Shown piece by piece: positions 1 through 5,922 of a stretch of DNA of 6,565 nt (positions are counted from its first letter, which is position 1; every line of letters starts with the position of its first letter). The DNA lies in assembly GCA_013812985.1 (NCBI GenBank), contig JACCSN010000744.1, forward strand, positions 1 through 6,565, read 5' to 3'. The notes under the pieces are model-generated. The model did not search any database. It worked only from the letters and a program-made list of their open reading frames with translations, and had not been told where the DNA came from. The DNA comes from Hyphomicrobiales bacterium (lineage in GTDB: Bacteria; Pseudomonadota; Alphaproteobacteria; Rhizobiales; Afifellaceae). The position numbers and the translations under genes were made by a program.

Positions 1-879
1 GCCGATAAGCACCATCAGCGGGTCCATTTGGCTGGCCGGAAGCGCCGCCAGGAACAGCGCGGTGTTGCGGTTGCCGGCGACCACGCCGACCGCTCCCGCC
101 TCGATGGCAGCTTGGGGCGCCGAGAATAGCCGCCAATACGCCAGCGCCGCGATGATCTGCAGCCCGAAGCCGACCAGGGATGTGAACGCGAGCGCCCCAG
201 CAACCCGCAGCGGCGACGCGAGGAGGGCGGGCTGCACGGCGTCCATGAGTGCGAGCACGAAGATCGCCAGGAGCATCGCCGTGATACCGCCAAGCGCATG
301 GTCGATGCGTACGGTCATGCGGCGCAGGAGCGTGCGGCGGACGAGCGCCGCGCCGCCGCTCGCAGCAAGGATGATGGCGGAAAGCGTGACGGCCGGCCGG
401 AGGAGTTCGAAGTCCTCGGCGGCGTCGAACGCCATGCGCAGGGGCAGGAGCGAGGTGAGCGGCAGCAGCAATGTGCCGGTGACGAGGAGCCGCAGCGCCG
501 TGCTGCCGCTCAGGTTCAGCATCTGCGCAATCGGCGGGCTGCCGGCGATGGTGGAAGCCGTGGCGATCAGGATCAGCATGGTCGCCATGGGCCCGGTCCA
601 GCCCACGATCCCAAGCAGGCCGGCGAGGAGGACCGGGAGGACAAACTGCAGCGCCCCTACCAGCGCAAGGTCATGCGCCAGCGCGGCGCGCGTGTAGCGG
701 AGCGCGCCCGGCTCGACCCGCAAGGCCGCAAAGAACAGAAGAGCCACGATGAGCTCCCTCAGATGCGGGCGAAGGAACCCGGCGGCAGCCGGCCAGAGCA
801 GGCCTCCCAGGAGGCCGGCGATGAGCATCAGCTGGCTCTTGCGTCCAACAGCGGCGAGTAGGTCAAGGACGGCGCTCAT
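1..879 (-). CDS. BASS/SBF-type (bile acid:sodium symporter-like) transporter, C-terminus cut by window edge
   Basis: The minus frame is open without a stop for 293 codons from the ATG at 879 to the window edge, so the C-terminus is missing. The product is a very hydrophobic inner-membrane protein with about eight or nine predicted membrane segments. The family match rests on three parts: the early helix around residues 43-53 (LIVALLFFAAL), the segment at 121-141 (LNLSGSTALR then a hydrophobic run) in the place of the BASS 'GD.aLs' element, and AGNRNTAL at 268-275, which resembles the conserved G.RN motif of SBF proteins. Known BASS members carry bile acids, pyruvate, ketopantoate or other organic anions, usually with sodium. 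The substrate here is unknown. The start lies 37 nt after the dctM stop, so it is probably the last or a late gene of the TRAP operon. An in-frame GTG at 888 is an alternative start, and neither start has a good Shine-Dalgarno. The family call is fairly safe; a role linked to the upstream enzyme is inference. Confidence 0.8.
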   Translation of the reverse strand, partial: MSAVLDLLAAVGRKSQLMLIAGLLGGLLWPAAAGFLRPHLRELIVALLFFAALRVEPGALRYTRAALAHDLALVGALQFVLPVLLAGLLGIVGWTGPMATMLILIATASTIAGSPPIAQMLNLSGSTALRLLVTGTLLLPLTSLLPLRMAFDAAEDFELLRPAVTLSAIILAASGGAALVRRTLLRRMTVRIDHALGGITAMLLAIFVLALMDAVQPALLASPLRVAGALAFTSLVGFGLQIIAALAYWRLFSAPQAAIEAGAVGVVAGNRNTALFLAALPASQMDPLMVLIG

Positions 880-920
880 CGGGTGCACAGGCCGCCCGAT
901 CCGCAGCACGCGACAATCAT
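876..920 (-). CDS. Possible 14-codon bridging mini-ORF between dctM and the BASS gene
   Basis: The minus strand reads ATG at 920-918, overlapping the dctM stop as ATGA, then MIVACCGSGGLCTR, then TGA at 878-876, which overlaps the BASS gene start as a second ATGA. It fills the gap exactly and could pass ribosomes from dctM to the next gene by termination-reinitiation. There is no clear Shine-Dalgarno, and an ORF this short can arise by chance. Nothing suggests that the peptide itself has a function, although three cysteines in 14 residues is unusual. Confidence 0.2.
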   Translation of the reverse strand: MIVACCGSGGLCTR

Positions 921-2230
921 CCGCCCGGCACGGCCCGCATGTATTCCGGCAGCCAAGTGGCTAGCCCTGGGAAGGCGATGAGGAGGAACACCATTCCGAC
1001 CATGATCAGGAACATCGGAAAGGCGGCCCGCGCGATGTAGCTCATTTCATGCCGCGTCATGCCTTGCAGCACGAAAAGATTGAAGCCAATCGGCGGCGTG
1101 ATCTGCGCCATCTCCACCACGACCACGATGAAGACGCCGAACCAGATCGTGTCGATGCCGGCCGCCCGGATCATCGGCTCCACAATCGGGATCGTGAGCA
1201 CGACGGCGGATATGCCGTCCAGGAAACAGCCGACAATCATGTAGAAGACAAGCAGGACCATGAGGAGCTCGAAGCGGGAGAGTTCGAGCGTGGCGATACC
1301 GGAGGCGACCGCCCGAGGCAGGCCGGTGAAGCCCATGGCCAGGGAGAGAGATGCCGCGCCGGCGAGGATCAGCGCGATCATGGCGGACGTGCGCACCGCG
1401 CCAAGCAGGCTCTCGCTGAAGGTCGCCCAGGTGAGCGAACGCTGGGCGGCGGCGAGGATCAGCGCCCCGATCACGCCGAAGGCGGCCGCCTCAGTTGCGG
1501 TCGCGAAGCCGAGATACATCGAGCCGATCACGACCAGGATCAGCAGGAGGACCGGGGCCAGGAAGCGGCTGGATGCAAGCTTCTGGCGCAGTGTCGTCGG
1601 CGGCTCCTTTGGCGGCAGTTCGTGCGGTTTCAAGAAGGACCGGGCGACAACATAGCTCATGAAAAGCAGCGCCAGGACCAGGCCGGGGAGGATGCCGGCA
1701 ATGAACAACTTGCTGATGGATTCGTTTATGGAGACACCATAGACGATGAAGGTCAGCGACGGCGGGATCATGAGGCCCAGCGTGGCGGCTCCGGCGATGG
1801 TGCCGACCGTCATGCGCTCGGGGTAGTTGCGGCGGCGCAGCTCGGGAATCGTCATGCGGCCGACGGTAGCAAGGGTCGCTGCCGAGGATCCTGACACGGC
1901 CGCGAAGACGGTGCATCCGACGATGTTGGTGTGCAGCAGCCCGCCCGGCAGCGGCGCCATCCACGGAGCCAGTCCCTTGAACATGTCCTCCGAAAGGCGG
2001 GTCCTGTACAGCACCTCGCCCATCCAGATGAACAGCGGCAAGGCCGTGAGCGACCAAGAGGATGAGGCGGTCCAGATCGCCGTCATCATGGCGTCGCCGG
2101 GCGGCCGGCTGGTGAACAGCTCCATGCCGACATAAGCGACGCCGAGCAGCGCCAGGCCGACCCAGACGCCCGTGCCGAGCAGCAGCAGGAGGACGAAGAT
2201 GAACAGGAGCGTGAGTTCGAGTTCGAACAA
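917..2230 (-). CDS. dctM: TRAP transporter large permease subunit (DctM family)
   Basis: This 437-residue protein is the ion-coupled translocation subunit of a tripartite (TRAP) importer in the inner membrane. It is hydrophobic throughout, consistent with the roughly 12 helices and usual 425-440 residue length of the family. DctM hallmarks are clear: SGSSAAT at 113-119, LGLMIPPSLTFIVYG at 151-165, SISKLFIAGILPG at 171-183, ATATEAAAFG at 243-252, FLDGISAVVLTIPIV at 336-350 and TPPIGFNLFVLQG at 378-390. The start is a TTG, because the first in-frame ATG falls at residue 36, beyond the first helix. AGGA (2241-2238), 7 nt upstream, supports the TTG. The gene begins 9 nt after the dctQ stop and in the same frame, so the two are surely co-transcribed and probably translationally coupled. 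The family is certain; the substrate is unknown. Confidence 0.96.
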   Translation of the reverse strand: MFELELTLLFIFVLLLLLGTGVWVGLALLGVAYVGMELFTSRPPGDAMMTAIWTASSSWSLTALPLFIWMGEVLYRTRLSEDMFKGLAPWMAPLPGGLLHTNIVGCTVFAAVSGSSAATLATVGRMTIPELRRRNYPERMTVGTIAGAATLGLMIPPSLTFIVYGVSINESISKLFIAGILPGLVLALLFMSYVVARSFLKPHELPPKEPPTTLRQKLASSRFLAPVLLLILVVIGSMYLGFATATEAAAFGVIGALILAAAQRSLTWATFSESLLGAVRTSAMIALILAGAASLSLAMGFTGLPRAVASGIATLELSRFELLMVLLVFYMIVGCFLDGISAVVLTIPIVEPMIRAAGIDTIWFGVFIVVVVEMAQITPPIGFNLFVLQGMTRHEMSYIARAAFPMFLIMVGMVFLLIAFPGLATWLPEYMRAVPGG

Positions 2231-2242
2231 GCCGTGATCCTA
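2231..2242 (-). promoter_or_regulatory. Ribosome binding site for dctM, overlapping the dctQ stop
   Basis: On the minus strand the dctQ TAG stop (2242-2240) is part of TAGGAT. AGGA at 2241-2238 sits 7 nt before the TTG at 2230. This decides the unusual TTG start of dctM and suggests coupled translation of dctQ and dctM. Confidence 0.6.
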
Positions 2243-2776
2243 TTCAGCGTGACTTTGTTCGACCGTCTCGGCCTGGATGCCGTGGGCCTCGAACAGGAGA
2301 AGCCGGACAAGATGGTCCAGGAATGCGATCGCCAGAAGGATCGCCCCGATTACCATGGCAAGCTGCGGGATCCAGAGCGGCGTGGCGTCCTGGCCCTGGC
2401 TGACGTCGCCGAGCTTGTAGGACCAGCTGACGGCCCGAACCGCGTACCACGCCAAGTAACAGCTCAGCGCCGCGCCCACTGCGAAGCACCAGATCTCGGC
2501 GTGCCGGCGATACCGGCCGAGCCTGGTCAGCAGCAGGCTGACGCGGATGTGTGCGCCGCGATTGAGCGTATGGGCGAAGGCAAGGAATGAAGCCGCCGCC
2601 ATCGCGTAGCCGGCATATTGCGCCGAACCGGGAAAGCTGATTCCGAACCAGCGTGCCGCCATCTGCATGACCACGAGCACGAGGAGCAGGACCAGAAAGC
2701 AGGCAGAGACGATTGCCCCGGTAAAGTAAAGCCCGTCCAATCCGCGACGGAGCGCGCGGCCAATGTCCGGCATCAT
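2240..2776 (-). CDS. dctQ: TRAP transporter small permease subunit (DctQ family)
   Basis: This 178-residue inner-membrane protein is the small subunit that partners DctM in a TRAP importer. It shows the usual four hydrophobic segments, at about residues 17-41, 52-70, 94-114 and 135-160. The family signature follows helix 2: LNRGAHIRVSLLL at 71-83, where the [HE].R[VM] element is typical of DctQ. Length and position between the binding-protein and DctM genes are standard. The coding region opens with two ATG codons (2776 and 2773). GAGGGGGAG lies just upstream, 3 nt before the first and 6 nt before the second, so the second could be the true start and would shorten the protein by one residue. 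It follows dctP after 58 nt containing a hairpin. It ends in TAG, in frame with dctM. Confidence 0.94.
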   Translation of the reverse strand: MMPDIGRALRRGLDGLYFTGAIVSACFLVLLLVLVVMQMAARWFGISFPGSAQYAGYAMAAASFLAFAHTLNRGAHIRVSLLLTRLGRYRRHAEIWCFAVGAALSCYLAWYAVRAVSWSYKLGDVSQGQDATPLWIPQLAMVIGAILLAIAFLDHLVRLLLFEAHGIQAETVEQSHAE

Positions 2777-2779
2777 GCG

Positions 2780-2788
2780 CTCCCCCTC
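2780..2788 (-). promoter_or_regulatory. Ribosome binding site for dctQ
   Basis: The minus strand reads GAGGGGGAG, a strong purine-rich Shine-Dalgarno, 3 nt before the ATG at 2776 and 6 nt before the ATG at 2773. It lies downstream of the dctP-dctQ hairpin and so stays available on a message processed at that hairpin. Confidence 0.6.
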
Positions 2789-2802
2789 AGGATTGAAGAG
2801 AT

Positions 2803-2826
2803 GGCGGGACGGCGAGCCGACCCGCC
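2803..2826 (-). terminator. Intercistronic hairpin between dctP and dctQ (attenuator or mRNA-end stabiliser)
   Basis: A near-perfect inverted repeat begins 8 nt after the dctP stop. On the minus strand it reads GGCGGG-T-CGGC, a TC centre, then GCCG-T-CCCGCC: 10 G/C pairs with one T-T mismatch and a tight loop. The bases after it (ATCTCTTC) are only moderately T-rich, so it is not a classic strong intrinsic terminator. In binding-protein transport operons, hairpins in this position often end part of the transcripts or protect the 3' end of the upstream message, giving more binding protein than permease. The hairpin is seen directly; that function is inference. Confidence 0.65.
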
Positions 2827-2834
2827 CTAAAAGG

Positions 2835-3815
2835 CTAGTTCGCCCGATAGGCGTCGACGATCGCCTTGCCGTTTTCGCCCGTCTGCGACAGCCATTCGCT
2901 CGTCATAGTCTCTCCGAAAGCCTGCAGATCCTTCACCAGTTGCTCGCTTGGCTGCTCCACCTTCATGCCGTTGTCGGCCAGACCCTTGAGCGTGGTTCCG
3001 GTGTAGTCTTTCGACATTTGCAGGCCGCGGTCCGAAGCTTCCGTCGCGCAGGTCTGGACCGCCTGCCGCTGATCCTCCGGGAGCGCTTCGGAAGCATCCG
3101 CGTTCGCAAAGACGGTATTGCGCGGCAGCCACGCGTTCACTTCGTAGAAGTGGTTGAGCTGCTCCCAAACCTTGGAATCGAACCCGGTCGCGCCCGAGGA
3201 GATGAAGCTGTCGACCACGCCTGTGGCGAGCGCCTGGCTCAATTCGGCCGCTTCGATCTGCACGGGCTGCATGCCGGCGAGTTCGGCGATCCTGGCGGTC
3301 GCCGCATTATAGGCGCGGAACTTCACCCCCTTGAGGTCGGCTGCCGAATTGATCGGCTTTTTCGCGTAGAGTCCCTGCGGCGGCCAGGGGACCGAATAGA
3401 GGTACGTGAGGTTCTGGCCGGCGAGCAATTCCTCGATCTTGGGCTGCGCGGCGTCCCAGAGCTTCTCCGCCTCCTCGAAGGACGTGGCGAGGAAGGGGAC
3501 GGAATCGACTCCGAAAAGCGGGTCTTCATTGGCGTGAGCCGAAAGAAGCCGCTCGCCAATCGGCGCCTGGCCGGTCTGGACTGCGCGCTTGATGTCGTTG
3601 CCGGCGAACAGCGCGCCGTTCGGGTGCGTGACGATCTCCAGCGCGCCGCCGGTGGCGTCGGTCACGCACTTCGCGAACTGGGCGGCATTTTCGGAGTGGA
3701 AGTTCGTCGCTGGGTAGGCGAGGGGCATGTCCCATTTCTCGGCGGCGGCGGGCGCCGCCACTCCGGCCAGGGCCGCGGCGGTCGTGCCGGCCAGAAGCGC
3801 TTGTCTTAAGGTCAT
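2835..3815 (-). CDS. dctP: TRAP transporter periplasmic substrate-binding protein (DctP family)
   Basis: This 326-residue periplasmic receptor delivers its ligand to the DctQM permease. The ATG at 3815 was chosen because AAGGAGA lies 5 nt upstream and a clean Sec signal peptide follows: a basic start (MTLRQ), a hydrophobic core at 6-21, and A-x-A cleavage after about residue 25 (PAAA then EKW). The frame is open upstream, but a longer start would bury the signal peptide. DctP features include NGALF near 66-70, the AADLKGVKFRAYN block at 158-170, whose Arg167 corresponds to the arginine that usually binds the ligand carboxylate, and LATGVVDSFISSG at 196-208. Only two cysteines are present in the mature part (Cys50, Cys256). 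The arginine suggests a carboxylate-containing ligand. Adjacency to a DadA-like oxidase makes an amino or imino acid plausible, but the ligand is not proven. Confidence 0.94.
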   Translation of the reverse strand: MTLRQALLAGTTAAALAGVAAPAAAEKWDMPLAYPATNFHSENAAQFAKCVTDATGGALEIVTHPNGALFAGNDIKRAVQTGQAPIGERLLSAHANEDPLFGVDSVPFLATSFEEAEKLWDAAQPKIEELLAGQNLTYLYSVPWPPQGLYAKKPINSAADLKGVKFRAYNAATARIAELAGMQPVQIEAAELSQALATGVVDSFISSGATGFDSKVWEQLNHFYEVNAWLPRNTVFANADASEALPEDQRQAVQTCATEASDRGLQMSKDYTGTTLKGLADNGMKVEQPSEQLVKDLQAFGETMTSEWLSQTGENGKAIVDAYRAN

Positions 3816-3820
3816 CGTCC

Positions 3821-3827
3821 TCTCCTT
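3821..3827 (-). promoter_or_regulatory. Ribosome binding site for dctP
   Basis: AAGGAGA on the minus strand is 5 nt from the ATG at 3815 and 1 nt after the TAA of the upstream oxidoreductase gene. It is the strongest Shine-Dalgarno in the window, matching the need for abundant binding protein, and it fixes the dctP start. Confidence 0.75.
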
Positions 3828-3828
3828 G

Positions 3829-5082
3829 TTATTCTCTCGCCTTATAGAAGCGGTCGGGGCGGTATGGCGCAAGGTCGATGTTGGAGCCTCGGCCGGCAAT
3901 CAGGTCGGCAACGATGCGGCCCGTCCTCGGTCCGCCGGTCAGGCCGACGTGGTGATGACCGAAAGCGACATACGCGCCCGCCGCTCCCGGCACCTCACCG
4001 ATGAGCGGGATGGAATCCGCCGGAGAGGGGCGGTGCCCCATCCATTGGCGTGTTTCGCGCCACTTCAGCCGGGGCATGGCGGCTTTGGCCAGCCTCTGCA
4101 AATGGGCGAAAGCCTTGCTGTTCGGCGGCGCTTCCAGCCCGCCGAATTCCAGGAGCCCCGCGATCCGGATCCGGCCTTCCATTGGCGTCACTACGAACTT
4201 TCCGGCGGAGACCATGATTGGACCGCGCGGCATTTCCGATGGCTCGAGGAACTCCAGATGGTAACCCCGCTCCGACTCCATCGGCACCTCAATGTTGAGA
4301 CTGCGGGCGAGGGCTGTGGACCACGCGCCTGCGGCTAGGATCACGGCGTCGGCCGGGATCGTCTCGCCGCCTGCCCGGATCCCGGTTGCGCGGCCGTTAT
4401 CCACGACGATGGAGGTCACCTCCGCCTTGAGGAGGCGGGCGCCGTTCCGCTCCGCTTCGGCCGCCAAGGCCCGAACATAGCCGCCAGGGTCACTGATGTA
4501 GCCGTGATTGCCCAGCCGAATGCCGAAGCGGAAGCTCAGGTCGAGCAGCGGCTCGTCTTCGCGAAGGCGATCCGGGCCGATCTCGTCCCAAGTAAAACCG
4601 GATTGCCGCCGCAGGGCCCAGCTGAACCGCTCCGCCTCGAAAGCCGCGCGACTTTGATAGGCGTAGAGGTAGTCGGATGAATGAAGCCAGCGCTCGGCGG
4701 CCGTCCCGCGCGCCAGCGCAAGATGCTGTTCAAGGCTGTCGCCGATGACCGGCAGCAGGGCGGCGGCAATGCGCCGGGTGTTCTCCTCACTGCACACGCT
4801 GAGATATTTCAGGAGCCAGGGCGCTGCCCGGGGCAGGTGGCGCCAGTTCACGAAGAGCGGGCTGTCGCGGTGGAGCAGCATTTTCGGGATGCCGCGGGGC
4901 AAAGCGGGCCCGGTCACCGGCACGATCGCGCAGGAGGCAAGCACGCCGCCATTGCCGAAAGAAGCGCCCTCGCCGGGGCCTGCACGGTCGACGAGGACCA
5001 CGCAGTGGCCGTCCCGTTGCAGCCAGAGGGCTGCGGAGACGCCAACGATGCCCGCGCCGATGACCGCGACGGTGCGGGTCAA
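3829..5082 (-). CDS. FAD-dependent oxidoreductase, DadA/D-amino acid dehydrogenase-like (DAO family)
   Basis: This 417-residue flavoenzyme belongs to the glycine/D-amino acid oxidase fold, whose members oxidise C-N bonds of D-amino acids, sarcosine, glycine, proline or hydroxyproline. From the chosen start it opens with a Rossmann FAD motif, VAVIGAGIVG at 5-14 (Gly9, Gly11, Gly14), with Asp32 ending the second strand (VLVDR). GEGASFGNGGVL at 37-48 matches the DadA element G.GTS.ANGG. Near the C-terminus are GHRPSPADSIPLIG (349-362) and GHHHVGLTGGPRTGRIVADLI (375-395), typical of DadA-like proteins. No ATG precedes the Rossmann fold. The TTG at 5082 gives the normal 3-4 residue lead, and another TTG at 5133 would add 17 residues inside parA. 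The start has a poor Shine-Dalgarno, so coupling to the parA stop 10 nt upstream is plausible. It ends 13 nt before dctP, implying that the TRAP system imports its substrate. The exact substrate is unknown. Confidence 0.88.
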   Translation of the reverse strand: MTRTVAVIGAGIVGVSAALWLQRDGHCVVLVDRAGPGEGASFGNGGVLASCAIVPVTGPALPRGIPKMLLHRDSPLFVNWRHLPRAAPWLLKYLSVCSEENTRRIAAALLPVIGDSLEQHLALARGTAAERWLHSSDYLYAYQSRAAFEAERFSWALRRQSGFTWDEIGPDRLREDEPLLDLSFRFGIRLGNHGYISDPGGYVRALAAEAERNGARLLKAEVTSIVVDNGRATGIRAGGETIPADAVILAAGAWSTALARSLNIEVPMESERGYHLEFLEPSEMPRGPIMVSAGKFVVTPMEGRIRIAGLLEFGGLEAPPNSKAFAHLQRLAKAAMPRLKWRETRQWMGHRPSPADSIPLIGEVPGAAGAYVAFGHHHVGLTGGPRTGRIVADLIAGRGSNIDLAPYRPDRFYKARE

Positions 5083-5092
5083 GGATTGACCA

Positions 5093-5757
5093 TCAGGCGT
5101 GCGCGGCGGCGCCTTCGCCCATAGCGGCCGCAACGCGGCTCACGTCGGCCCAGAGCGAACGAAACTCCTGGGCGGCGATGCCGCCTGGGTTGAACTCCGA
5201 TGCGGACTGGCCGGAAGCGAGGGCCTGGGCAAGGGCGGTCCGCTGCGAAATGGCGCCCTTCCAGAGCGGCGCGTTCATCTTGCGGATGGCGCGGCGCGCG
5301 CTGATCACGTCCGGCATCTCGGTGATGCCGCGGCGCGGGGAACGGCGTTCAGCGCCACGAAGAAGGGCCGCTCAAGCTCATGCGCCATGCCGATGGTGGC
5401 GGCGATCGCCGACAGATCGAAGATCGACGGCCGCGCCGGGATCAACACCAGGGAGACGGCGCGCATCATGAGGGCTACGCTTTCATTGCTGAGCGGCGGT
5501 GCGTCGAGGAATGCCCACTTGATGCGGCCATCGCGCCGGGCGGTATCGAGCACTTCGGCGAGTTCCTCCGGCCGGCTGGGCACGACGAGCGGTGTCGGCG
5601 CTTTCCGCAGGCCCTGCCATACTGAGAGCGAGCCCTGTTCGTCCATGTCGATCAGGAGGGAAGGGACCCCTTCCTCGTCCGCAAGCACGGCCAGGTTGAC
5701 GGCGAAGGTGCTCTTGCCGGCTCCGCCTTTCTGGGATGCGACTGCGATCACGTGCAT
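5093..5757 (-). pseudogene. parA: ParA-family ATPase gene with a -1 frameshift
   Basis: ParA/MinD-type deviant Walker ATPases move or position DNA, classically partitioning plasmids. The first fragment (5305-5757, 150 codons) carries the deviant Walker A KGGAGKST at 10-17, DMDEQGS at 37-43 (A' motif) and FLDAPP at 83-88 (Walker B). It then runs out of frame after ALNAVP near residue 140. The second fragment (5093 to about 5340) continues the family pattern in another frame: PPRRGITEMPDVISARRAI, then a C-terminal helix region ending GEGAAAHA. One extra C in the CCCC run at 5337-5340 (minus strand) would join them as NAVPPRRG, a common ParA sequence, giving about 221 residues, the usual size. 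The break is therefore a recent one-base loss or a sequencing error. The first fragment lacks the last third of the fold and would probably be inactive. Promoter signals upstream are unclear. Confidence 0.85.
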
Positions 5758-5922
5758 GGGCGGGAGCGAACGCGGAGTTTACGATTCGCGCAAGGGGCAA
5801 CAGACGGATTCGTTCCGTTCCGGTGGGTCAGCCGTTCAGGCGGTAGAAGCGGATCCGGGCGCATTTGTCTGCGGTGCACCGAGGTCGGGGCCGAGCTGCC
5901 GGTCTAACAAAGGCACGGGGCG
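5758..5922 (-). other. Intergenic region between recombinase and parA
   Basis: These 165 bp are the longest gene-free stretch and the only obvious place for a promoter of parA and everything downstream. I see no convincing -35/-10 pair. On the minus strand CTGTTG and TAAACT are 16 nt apart about 30-50 nt before the parA ATG, a weak candidate only. Also present are the 8-bp palindrome CGGATCCG (5850-5857) and a short tandem CGGAACGGAACG. No Shine-Dalgarno precedes the parA ATG. A recombination site for the neighbouring enzyme could lie here, but I cannot identify one. Confidence 0.3.

Noticed and set aside
1049..1894. Plus-strand open frame of 281 codons opposite dctM
   Set aside because: Its highly charged Arg/Asp/Gln/His/Gly composition is the mirror of a membrane-protein gene on the other strand.
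2763..3809. Long plus-strand open frame (348 codons) opposite dctP
   Set aside because: It lies entirely over dctP and its tail, which have clear motifs, a signal peptide and a Shine-Dalgarno. The plus-strand product is rich in Arg, Gly and Leu without a recognisable domain, as expected of a GC-rich antisense frame.
5337..5340. Programmed -1 frameshifting to produce full ParA
   Set aside because: A short CCCC run is a weak slippery site, and I see no obvious stimulatory hairpin. A simple base loss or sequencing error is more likely, although it is kept as a minor alternative in the findings.
5850..5857. CGGATCCG palindrome as an operator or recombination site
   Set aside because: A single 8-bp palindrome in GC-rich DNA is expected by chance. 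No second copy or flanking symmetry is visible.
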